From SIG653 sp964509125 (GTDB taxonomy: Bacteria > Bacillota > Clostridia > Oscillospirales > CAG-382): 13,259 nucleotides of DNA. The position numbers and the translations under genes are program-made. The stretch is from assembly GCA_964509125.1 (NCBI GenBank), contig CAZDVZ010000043.1:1-13259 (forward strand), given 5' to 3'. Shown here piece by piece: positions 1 through 7,500 of the stretch (the stretch's first letter is position 1; each line of letters starts with the position of its first letter). Below the pieces are notes generated by a model. The model made no database searches, was not told where the DNA came from, and was given only the letters and a program-made list of their open reading frames with translations.

Positions 1-1
1 C

Positions 2-1888
2 CTCGCTTCTCTTTACAGCAGTTATGATGGAATTTACAGATACACCGGCTCTGTTGCGGCTCCTCCTGCAGGATTTGGCGGTTCTGTAAATACTCTTAGC
101 GGATCATCACCTATTTATATGGGCGAAAACTTTGATGGCTTTATCAGACACACAGCAACGGGCAATCTTATCGGCGAAGTTGATGGCTATCTTTATTCAG
201 GCGCAGCCGAATATACAGAGGCTCAAAGATGGCATTTCATTTACAATTCTGATGATGGTTCATATTCAATTTTAAACGATGCAAGACAACAGTATATAGA
301 TGTACCGTATGCTGATTACACCGATAATAAGCATTTGTGGCTATGTGATTATAACGGAGGTACGCCACAAAGATTTTATATGTACTATATAGACGGTAAT
401 TTCTATTTCCGTACAGTTGGCTCTACAAAGGTGTTCGACTTGAACTCCTACAATAATCAGTTGGAGTTGTGCGGCAGTGATATAGGAACGACCGAAGCCG
501 CCAAAACCGCAAGAGCGTTTGAAATCTTGAAGATAAATAACGATTATAGCAATTGGTTCTATGATGTGGGAGCGAAAAATTCTGTGTTTATCAGAAATAC
601 CGCAACAGGAAAATTGATGACTGCAAGCGATACAAGTGTTGTTTTTGCAGATGCGGTTTATAGCGAAGATCAAAGATGGATCATGGTACGTAGAGCAGAC
701 TATTCTTATGAATTTAAATCTGTTTCTACAGGTCTCTATCTTGATGTGGCTAATGGTGGCATTGCAAAAGGAACAACAGTTGACCTTTATTCTTGGAACG
801 GTTTAAGACCACAGGGCTTTTATGTTCTTCCTAATGAAATCTATCCCGGATGGTATTATATCAAACCGTGTTATTCACATACAGTGTTAAACATGGACAG
901 CTCTGCTTTAGATCTAACTCTCCAAAATCTTGATAAATCCGATCAAACGGCGCGTAATGCTCAAACATTTGAAATTGTATTTGATGGTATTGAACACAAT
1001 TCGATTCAACCCTCATATCTTGGTGATTCGTTTGATGCATATATTACAGGTAAGTATTCAGGCAACACTCTTACAGATGTTGATGGTGCAAGCGTTCTTG
1101 CACAGCCCACAACATATGCTGATAATCAAAAATTCCATTTTGAATATGATAGCACAACACTTACATATAAAATTATAGGTCAATCGGGCAATTGTCTTGA
1201 TGTAACATATACATATTATGTAGACGAAAGTCCTTTGGGAATGTATGCCGATAATGGATGGGTTGCTCAGATGTTCCGCTTATATGAAGTTGATGGATAT
1301 TATTATATTAGTCCTTTTTATACAAACAGACTTGTCGATATTCACACCGGTAACGGTTCAACAGTTCAACTTTGCGGTTATGAAAGAGCGGATTACAGAG
1401 CGTTTTCCATAAAGAAAGTTGAAGAAACGACTGAGCCTGATGTGCCCGTTGTTCCCGAAGAAACAGAGCTTGTTCTTAAATCTGACTCTCCTTTGAAGAA
1501 GGATGGAACCGATCTTTATAAAGTTTCATCCGGCGATACTGCGTCCGGAGTTCTTTCTCAATTTGAAAACACCGGAATAGTTGTTTACGGATTGAATCAG
1601 CAGGCGGTTGATTCTGCGACTTCCGTAGGAACGGGATATACGGTAAATTTGTTATCCAACAATGAGATTATTGATTCAGTTGTTATAATTATTAGTGGTG
1701 ATGTTACAGGGGATGGTATAGTTGATGCAACAGACTATCTTAGAATAAAGAGTGCGTTCCTTGGCTCATTTAATTTTGACACAGCTCCCGAAAAAGCAGC
1801 TGATGTTGATGAGAACGGAATTATAGACTCTACTGACTACTTAAGAGTTAAAGCCCACTTCCTCGGTACATACAATTTGTATAAATAA
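2..1888 (+). CDS. Secreted ricin-type repeat protein with C-terminal dockerin (5' end outside window)
   Basis: The frame is open from the window's left edge (codons from base 2), so the ATG at 119 is internal and the true start, signal peptide and any catalytic domain lie upstream. Three related units of about 130-140 residues follow, near 131-535, 587-996 and 1030-1420. Each starts like FIRHTATG / FIRNTATG / YITGKYSG, and each carries a QRWHF-like motif (QRWHF, QRWIM, QKFHF), as in ricin-type beta-trefoil lectins that bind sugars. A Pro/Glu-rich linker and a small domain (about 1465-1694) precede a type I dockerin. Its two calcium-binding repeats are DVTGDGIVDATDYLRIKSAF (1700 on) and DVDENGIIDSTDYLRVKAHF (1802 on). 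In cellulosomal systems dockerins bind cohesins. Many gut Clostridia encode dockerins without a classical cellulosome, so surface anchoring or complex assembly is inference. The enzymatic role, if any, cannot be seen. Confidence 0.85.
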   Translation, partial: LASLYSSYDGIYRYTGSVAAPPAGFGGSVNTLSGSSPIYMGENFDGFIRHTATGNLIGEVDGYLYSGAAEYTEAQRWHFIYNSDDGSYSILNDARQQYIDVPYADYTDNKHLWLCDYNGGTPQRFYMYYIDGNFYFRTVGSTKVFDLNSYNNQLELCGSDIGTTEAAKTARAFEILKINNDYSNWFYDVGAKNSVFIRNTATGKLMTASDTSVVFADAVYSEDQRWIMVRRADYSYEFKSVSTGLYLDVANGGIAKGTTVDLYSWNGLRPQGFYVLPNEIYPGWYYIKPCYSHTVLNMDSSALDLTLQNLDKSDQTARNAQTFEIVFDGIEHNSIQPSYLGDSFDAYITGKYSGNTLTDVDGASVLAQPTTYADNQKFHFEYDSTTLTYKIIGQSGNCLDVTYTYYVDESPLGMYADNGWVAQMFRLYEVDGYYYISPFYTNRLVDIHTGNGSTVQLCGYERADYRAFSIKKVEETTEPDVPVVPEETELVLKSDSPLKKDGTDLYKVSSGDTASGVLSQFENTGIVVYGLNQQAVDSATSVGTGYTVNLLSNNEIIDSVVIIISGDVTGDGIVDATDYLRIKSAFLGSFNFDTAPEKAADVDENGIIDSTDYLRVKAHFLGTYNLYK

Positions 1889-1992
1889 TTGATTATTTTA
1901 AAAATACCTCGCTCATTACACGAGTGCTCATAAGAAAGTAATTGCAGAAATTACGATTATGGCATCTGTCAGATGGGGTTGGTAAATGAGAT

Positions 1993-2030
1993 AACGGGTA
2001 TTCGGTGAAAGCTGAGTACCCGTTCTTTTT
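1993..2030 (+). terminator. Rho-independent terminator after the dockerin gene
   Basis: The arms AACGGGTATTCG and TGAGTACCCGTT pair over about 12 bp (two G-U pairs) around a short GAAA-containing loop. The 3' arm is followed by CTTTTT. It lies about 105 bases after the dockerin stop codon and is the natural end of that transcript. Confidence 0.8.
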
Positions 2031-2106
2031 CGCCTATGCGTGGAAGCAATAGATTTATTCACATTTTCCGAGTGTAATTAACTCATATCTTTTCCATTCT
2101 TTTCAT

Positions 2107-2409
2107 TCAGTTCTTTTTCGCCCGCTCACTTGCTGCCTGTCGGCGTTCCTCGCTATACGGCGCAGTCAGCCGAAAACTCAGTCCGACTTTTTCGATCTCA
2201 AAGGTCAGACCGCCTTGTTCATCATCGTCAATCTGGCGGCAGCACTCCGAGTATTTCGCCGCAAATGCTGTCAGCCGCTTTTTCAGAGCGGTGTTGTGGG
2301 TCTGCACCTCAATTATATTGCCATACTCGTCAAAAAAGATGGCGGTTGTTTTTTCACTCTTACAGGTGGCGCGAAGCGTCTTTTTCAAATATCGTGTAAT
2401 GTGTTGCAA
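2107..2409 (-). CDS. Small mobile-element-type hypothetical protein, possibly a decayed copy
   Basis: A 100-codon frame with no assignable catalytic motif. The body (KKTLRATCKSEKTTAIFF..., THNTALKKRLTAFAAKY, FRLTAPYSEERRQAASERAK) resembles small uncharacterised proteins that I recall from conjugative and other mobile elements of gut Firmicutes. This is recognition from memory, not a search. Base composition differs from the neighbours: 64 of 120 bases in 2161-2280 are G or C, against 19 of 60 in 4681-4740. The only start giving this length is TTG at 2409, with no Shine-Dalgarno sequence before it. The family-like start position (before TRYLKKTL) reads ATT rather than ATG. The gene may therefore be a dead fragment of an element. 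No integrase, relaxase or replication gene remains beside it. Confidence 0.5.
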   Translation of the reverse strand: MQHITRYLKKTLRATCKSEKTTAIFFDEYGNIIEVQTHNTALKKRLTAFAAKYSECCRQIDDDEQGGLTFEIEKVGLSFRLTAPYSEERRQAASERAKKN

Positions 2410-2617
2410 TAGTTATACCGAAAGCGAGTTTATACATGCTCATTTTTAAGCTTCTCGCCTTCGGTTAGTTCGATGTGCATATTGCGTGTGATTTGTCAAG
2501 GATGACGAGGGAAAGCAGTTCCGGCTTTCTCGAAGGGAATTTTACCACATATGGATTTAGCCCGGAAAACTGTAATTGGTGCTTTTTCGCTGTACTAAAA
2601 TTCACGATTTTCTTTCA

Positions 2618-2646
2618 AAAGCAACTTGCGTGGGGTTGCTTTTTTG
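2618..2646 (+). terminator. Terminator-like hairpin
   Basis: AAAAGCAAC and GTTGCTTTT are perfect inverted arms around a 9-base loop, and T-rich sequence continues after the 3' arm (TTTTTTGTTTTTC). This gives good rho-independent terminator geometry on the plus strand. The complementary strand also has T residues after the hairpin, so it could act both ways. No gene ending just upstream on either strand is obvious, which fits a relic of an element. Confidence 0.6.
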
Positions 2647-2672
2647 TTTTTCTCAAACTAAATTCCACCGAT

Positions 2673-2722
2673 TTCCCAAGGTAAACTCCACATTTCGAAA
2701 TTAGTGGAATTTACTTTGGGAA
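2673..2722. repeat. Long imperfect inverted repeat (19-bp arms)
   Basis: The left arm is 2673-2691 (TTCCCAAGGTAAACTCCAC) and the right arm 2704-2722 (GTGGAATTTACTTTGGGAA). They pair over 19 positions with one mismatch and one G-U. The 12-base centre contains the 10-bp palindrome ATTTCGAAAT. No T-tract follows, so it is not a standard terminator. The arms resemble those of the hairpin at 12914-12960, including the shared tail GGAATTCAC. Confidence 0.75.
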
Positions 2723-2790
2723 TTCACGATTAATTTAAGATGCCATTTAAGGTGACACTTTTTTCATGCTTGAAATGAGGGCATGATTAT

Positions 2791-3093
2791 TTAAATCATC
2801 GTAAGAATTTGCGCTTTTGGACGAACTCCCGTTGATTGATTTACAACTTTTTCGTCTTTCATAACGACAATGGTTGGAATACTCATCACACCAAATTCTT
2901 CTGCTAATTCTCTTTCTTCTTCCACATTCACTTTTCCAACTAAAATATCCTCTCGCTCATTGGCGATTTCATCTATAACTTTGGAGATCATGCGGCAAGG
3001 TCCGCACCATTCTGCGTAAAAGTCAATAAGCAACGGTTTGTCGCTTTGTTTCAATTCTTCGATGTTTGTTTTGTTTATCTTCAATACTGACAT
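2791..3093 (-). CDS. trxA: Thioredoxin
   Basis: This 100-residue cytoplasmic protein has the normal thioredoxin length and layout. The redox motif WCGPC is at residues 29-33 (cysteines 30 and 33), the buried aspartate at D24 in LLIDFYAEW, and the cis-proline loop SIPT at 71-74. Thioredoxins reduce protein disulfides and receive electrons from thioredoxin reductase, which is not encoded in the window. The ATG at 3093 follows AAAGGAGA at good spacing. The gene diverges from the lactate dehydrogenase gene. It is a paralogue of the thioredoxin at 7887-8195, which shares KTN near the N-terminus, VGKVN after the active site and SIPT. The function is certain at family level. Which oxidised partners it serves is unknown. 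Confidence 0.93.
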   Translation of the reverse strand: MSVLKINKTNIEELKQSDKPLLIDFYAEWCGPCRMISKVIDEIANEREDILVGKVNVEEERELAEEFGVMSIPTIVVMKDEKVVNQSTGVRPKAQILTMI

Positions 3094-3123
3094 AGCTTTG
3101 TCTCCTTTCTTCTTTCTATATAT

Positions 3124-3164
3124 ATTATAACCGCAATAAAAAGATTTTTCCGTGATCTGATCAC
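3124..3164 (-). promoter_or_regulatory. trxA promoter with palindromic operator candidate
   Basis: On the minus strand a consensus -10 box TATAAT lies at 3129-3124. No -35 consensus is present at the expected place, where CGGAAA is found. A perfect 13-bp odd-centred palindrome, GTGATCTGATCAC, occupies 3152-3164. If transcription starts seven bases after the -10 box, near 3117, the palindrome is centred at about -41. That is where class II activators bind to make up for a weak -35. The bound protein is unknown. Confidence 0.5.
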
Positions 3165-3242
3165 AAAAGAAAATATATGATAAATGAACATGATATTTTT
3201 GTAAAGAAAGGGAATATTATAAAGAAGAATTGGAGGATTTGA

Positions 3243-4241
3243 ATGAAAATTGCTTTTTTTGATACTAAGCCATATGATAAGACATCGTTTGAAAAATTCA
3301 GCAGTTATCACGATGTTAAATTTAAATATTTTGAAACGAAACTGAATGAAGATACGGTGGGGCTTACAAGCGGATTCGATGGTGTTTGTGTTTTTGTAAA
3401 TGATGTTGTAAATAGCATTGTTATTGATAAACTTGTTGAAAATGGGGTGAAGCTTGTTGCGCTTAGATGCGCGGGGTTTAATAATGTTGATGTTCAATAT
3501 GCAAATAATAAGCTTTGTGTTGTGAGAGTCCCTGCTTATTCTCCTCACGCCGTGGCAGAACACGCAATGGCGTTGCTTTTGGCTTCAAACAGGCATATAC
3601 ACAAAGCGTATATCCGTTCAAGAGATTTTAATTTTAGTCTTTCCGGATTGACGGGTTTCGACCTTTATGGAAAAACGGTAGGAGTTATTGGAACGGGAAG
3701 AATTGGACGTGAATTTATAAACATATGCTTGGGCTTTGGAATAAAAATTTTGGCGTATGACAAATTTCCTACGGAGGGGATTGCAAATAGTGATACTGTC
3801 AGATATGTAGATCTTCCGGAACTTTTCGAGAAAAGTGATATAATCTCTCTTCATGTACCGTTGATGGAGGAAACATATCATATTATAAATAAAGAGTCTC
3901 TTGAAAGATGTAAAACGGGCGTGGTTATTATAAATACTTCAAGAGGCGCTTTGGTAGACACTAATGCATTGATCGACTGTATAAAAAGTAGAAAGGTGGG
4001 CGCGGCTTGTCTGGATGTGTACGAGGAAGAGGGAGATCTGTTTTTTGAAGATAACTCACAAAAAATCATCGAGGATGATATTTTGGCGCGGCTGATTTCA
4101 ATGCCCAATGTTATCGTTACTTCTCACCAAGCGTTTCTCACAACAGAGGCGCTTTCCAATATTGCCGAAACAACAATTTTGAATATCAAAAGCTTTTTTA
4201 AAAATCAAAAGTGCGAGAATCAAGTTACTTCCAAAAGATAA
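3243..4241 (+). CDS. ldhA: D-lactate dehydrogenase (D-2-hydroxyacid dehydrogenase, LdhA type)
   Basis: This 332-residue NAD-dependent enzyme reduces pyruvate to D-lactate, regenerating NAD+ in fermentation. It closely follows E. coli LdhA in length and motifs, for example ALRCAGFNNVD, VRVPAYSPHAVAEHA, GLTGFDLYGKTVGVIGTG and NTSRGALVD. The nucleotide-binding glycines are G150-x-G152-x-x-G155, and D173 at the end of the next strand indicates NAD rather than NADP. The catalytic set is R234, E263 and H295 (SHQAF). The ATG at 3243 follows GGAGGA at 3232-3237. The gene stands alone on the plus strand, divergent from trxA, and no clear promoter was recognised. A related 2-hydroxyacid substrate cannot be excluded, but LdhA is by far the best fit. 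Confidence 0.92.
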   Translation: MKIAFFDTKPYDKTSFEKFSSYHDVKFKYFETKLNEDTVGLTSGFDGVCVFVNDVVNSIVIDKLVENGVKLVALRCAGFNNVDVQYANNKLCVVRVPAYSPHAVAEHAMALLLASNRHIHKAYIRSRDFNFSLSGLTGFDLYGKTVGVIGTGRIGREFINICLGFGIKILAYDKFPTEGIANSDTVRYVDLPELFEKSDIISLHVPLMEETYHIINKESLERCKTGVVIINTSRGALVDTNALIDCIKSRKVGAACLDVYEEEGDLFFEDNSQKIIEDDILARLISMPNVIVTSHQAFLTTEALSNIAETTILNIKSFFKNQKCENQVTSKR

Positions 4242-4279
4242 ATGTGGATATTTGAAAAAAGTTGACTTTTTCATTTATC
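4237..4279 (+). terminator. Weak A/T-rich hairpin at the end of ldhA
   Basis: GATAAATG (4237-4244, overlapping the stop codon) is repeated in inverse orientation as CATTTATC (4272-4279). Inside it, GAAAAA and TTTTTC also pair. The stem is A/T-rich with a bulge and lacks a following T-tract, so termination here is only possible. Confidence 0.3.
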
Positions 4280-4325
4280 ACATAATTTCGTGCTCTAAAA
4301 GTGAATGTTTGCTAAGGACTTGTTA

Positions 4326-4354
4326 TTGACAATAGTATAAAAAAATGTTAAAAT
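4326..4354 (+). promoter_or_regulatory. Sigma-70-type promoter of the TIR-TPR gene
   Basis: A perfect -35 TTGACA (4326-4331), a 17-base spacer and a -10 TAAAAT (4349-4354) predict a start near 4361. That leaves a leader of about 170 bases before the ATG at 4533. Confidence 0.8.
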
Positions 4355-4373
4355 AATTAAAAAATAACATTTT

Positions 4374-4393
4374 GAAATTGAATCGGCAATTTC
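4374..4393 (+). promoter_or_regulatory. Leader hairpin of the TIR-TPR mRNA
   Basis: GAAATTG and CAATTTC form a perfect 7-bp stem around AATCGG, starting about 13 bases after the predicted transcription start. There is no T-tract, so it is not a terminator. It may stabilise the 5' end or take part in control. The leader also holds a 24-codon open frame at 4428-4502 that ends in TAATAG and has no clear ribosome-binding site. Confidence 0.4.
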
Positions 4394-4532
4394 GTTGGGG
4401 AAGAATAAAGAGATTACATTTCAGTGGATGGAGATATTAGGGGAGTCACCTAAAAAAATAACAATGGTTCGTATTGAAAACGCATTTACAGAAATGGTGT
4501 AATAGTATGTTTGAGTTTTATGGGAGGGCAAA

Positions 4533-7500
4533 ATGGCAAGGTTGAATTGCAAAACAAGAGGTAATTTAGACCCTCGTGGAAAGCCAAGGGTGTATTTTTG
4601 CTGCCATCCAAAGGATAGAGATCTTTTGCTTGAAGATATTACAAACGATATTTTATCAAAACAAGATTGCGCCATATGGTACGATTCCGACAATGATGAT
4701 TTAAGAGACGATTTGTTTTACAATGATTTAAAACAGATGCAACTTTTTGTAATGCCTGTAACAACAAACCTTCTTTGCACTAAAAACCGCGCTTTAGATG
4801 TGGAATTTTTCTTTGCCGTGGAGAATCACATCCCTGTTTTACCATTGATGCAGGAAGGCGGCTTGGAGGAATTATTTAACCAAAAATGCGGCAACATCCA
4901 ATTTTTGGTTAGAAACGAAAGCGATGTACCCGCCATCAATTATGATGAAAAGTTAAAAAAATATCTTTCCTCTGTTTTCATTGGCGATGACCTTTTGGAG
5001 AAGATACGAGCCGCTTTTGACGCATATGTTTTTTTAAGCTATAGAAAAAAAGATAGAATATATGCACAAGAGCTGATGCGCCTTATTCACAAGAACGAAT
5101 TTTGCCGTGATGTTGCAATTTGGTACGATGAGTTTTTAACATCGGGCGAAAATTTCAATGATTCAATAAAAGAAGCTTTGGAAAAAAGTAAACTGTTTGT
5201 AATGACGGGAACCCCAAATTTAGTAAACGAAATCAACTGTATAATGACCGCCGAATATCCTATGGCAAAAAAAGCGGAAAAGTTGATTTTACCTGCTGAA
5301 CTTGTGCCGACAGACAGAGAATTGCTTGCGAAAAATTATGAAGACGTACCGCCTTGCACCGATGCCCATAACGAAACTGAACTTTCAGAGGCGTTGCTGG
5401 AATCGATAAAAAAGATTGCAATAAAGAAAACCAATAATTCGCCTGAACATAATTTTTTTATTGGACTTGCATACCTTGATGGAATAGATGTAGAAGTCGA
5501 TCATGAAAAAGCATATGAGTTGATACTGTCTTCTGCGGAAAGCGGATTAATTCAGGCTATTGACCGTCTTGTGGATATGTACAACATAGGAAAGTGTGTT
5601 GAACGCGATTATAATAAGGCTGTTGTATGGCAGGAGAAAAAAATAGAAATTTTAAAAACACGTTACAATGATAGTCCGACCGAAGAAAACGGAGATGAAT
5701 TGTTTGACGCTATGATAAAATGCGGAGATTCGTATAGTTCTATGAAGAAGCTTTCCATGGCGAAGCGAAAGTATTATGAAGCCGGACGCATTTGCAACGG
5801 ATTTAACGATAAATGGCAAAATAAAAAGAGAAACGCCCTTGTTCTGTGCAATAAAATGGGTGACATTTTTAAATTTGAAGGAGATATGGCGGGGGCGAAA
5901 GAATATTATCAAATGGGACTGGAAACTGCAAAAACGCTTGATTTACACTTTGGTACATATTCAACACGCAGAGACATTTCAATAAGCTATAATAAAATGG
6001 GGGATGTTTTTAAAATCGAAGGAAATATGGCAGGGGCAAAGGAATATTATGAGCTTAGCCTTGAAATCCGAAAAGAACTTGCGAAAAAGACAGAGGATTG
6101 GGAGGTAAGGCGTGATCTCTGCATAAGCTTCAACAAAATTGGAGGAATGTATGAGGCGGAACGTAATATTTCCATGTCTAAGGAATATTATGACAGATGC
6201 CTTGAAATCGCCTTTTCTCTTTCGAAAGCTTTAAAAACGTCAGAAGCAAAAAGAGATCTTGCGGGTGCTTATAACAATATTGGAAGAATTTATGAGCTTG
6301 AAGGAAATCTCATCGGTGCAATGGATTTTTACGAAAAAGGTTTTGAAATAATTTCTTTTCTTGCCCAAAAAACAGGAACTTTGGAATCTCGCAGAGATCT
6401 TTTTATAGCATATAACAACAAAGGTCGTTTGTTTGAAGCAGAAAACGAACTTTCAAAGGCAAAGGAATGCTATGAAAACGGGCTTAAAATAGCCACTGCG
6501 TTATCGGAAGAAACAAAAACCATAGGTTCGCGTCATGATCTGTCGGTAGGGTATAGTAATTTAGGGAAAATATGTGAGCTTGAGAGGGATTATTCTTCTG
6601 CAAAATATTATTATGAAAAGGATCTTGAAATTTCAATAACATTAGCAACAGATATAGGGACTGTTCGTTCCTTGCGTGATCTTTCGGTTACGTTTAATAA
6701 GTTGGGGCGGTTATGTGAGATTCAAAACGATACTGAAAAGGCAAAGATATATTATGAAAAAGGTTTGGATATTAGAAAAAGCCTTGTAAGTAGTACAGGA
6801 ACATTGGAATCGCGACGCGATTTGGCTGTAAGCTACAATAAAATCGGAGACATTTTTAAAAGCGAAGGCTATAATTTAAAGGCAATAGAATATTACGAAA
6901 GCGGCCTTGAAATAGCGTTATTGATTGAATGTGAAACCAAAACAGTAGAGTCTCGTCGTGACCTTTCTATAGGATATAATAATTTGGGGGCGGCATATAA
7001 AAGAGAGGGTAAGCTTTCCTATGCAAAAGAGTGTTTTATAAAAGGTTACAATATACGAAAAGATCTTTTGAAAGATATGAACACTTGTGAGATAAGATGG
7101 GATTTTTCACTGAGCTGTATTAATATGGGGGATGTGTGCAAAGCTGACGGCGATATAGGGGGAGCCATAAGGTATTATGAAGAAGCGGAGGAGGTTCTAA
7201 TTCCCATATCAAAATCATCCAACATTAAAAAGTTTAAAAAAGAGCTTTGCAAGGTTTATTGTAGCTTGGGAAAAGTTCACGAATATGATCAAAGTATGGA
7301 AAAGGCTGTCGAAAGTTATTTAAACGCCCTCTCTATACAAAACGAGATCGTGGAAATTGGAGAAAGCAAAGAAGAAAAGCGAGCTTTAGCATCTTGTTAT
7401 GTGCGGCTTGGCAAAGTGTTTAAAACGATGGGAGACATTGCTGCGTCGAAATCTCATTATAAAGCGGGGATTGAAATTTTAAATTCCATTATTGTTCAAA

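Larger units (their letters stand above)
2410..2790. other. Gene-poor stretch with hairpins, probable element remnant
   Basis: No convincing gene was found in about 380 bases. The 69-codon frame 2475-2684 (+) has no ribosome-binding site, and it runs through the hairpin at 2618-2646 and into the inverted repeat at 2673-2722. On the minus strand, 2430-2530 encodes only short broken peptides such as MHIELTEGEKLKNEHV. The segment next to the small minus-strand frame shares its G+C-richer look, while the part beyond about 2590 is A+T-rich like the host genes. An 11-base direct repeat, AATTCACGATT, occurs at 2599-2609 and 2721-2731. The likeliest reading is the leftover edge of a mobile element. 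Confidence 0.5.

Noticed and set aside
2475..2684. 69-codon plus-strand frame in the gene-poor stretch
   Set aside because: No ribosome-binding site, odd composition, and it runs through a terminator-like hairpin and into an inverted repeat.
2765..2785. Terminator for trxA at the CATGC/GCATG hairpin
   Set aside because: The stem is only 5 bp, and on the minus strand an A-run rather than a T-run follows.
3081..3563. 160-codon minus-strand frame overlapping ldhA and the intergenic region
   Set aside because: It is antisense to a clear LdhA gene, rich in Ile/Asn/Lys as expected from A+T-rich shadow frames, and covers the trxA promoter.
4361..4532. Riboswitch in the TIR-TPR leader
   Set aside because: Only one short hairpin is seen, with no recognisable riboswitch core and no terminator/antiterminator pair. 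Kept only as a structured-leader observation.
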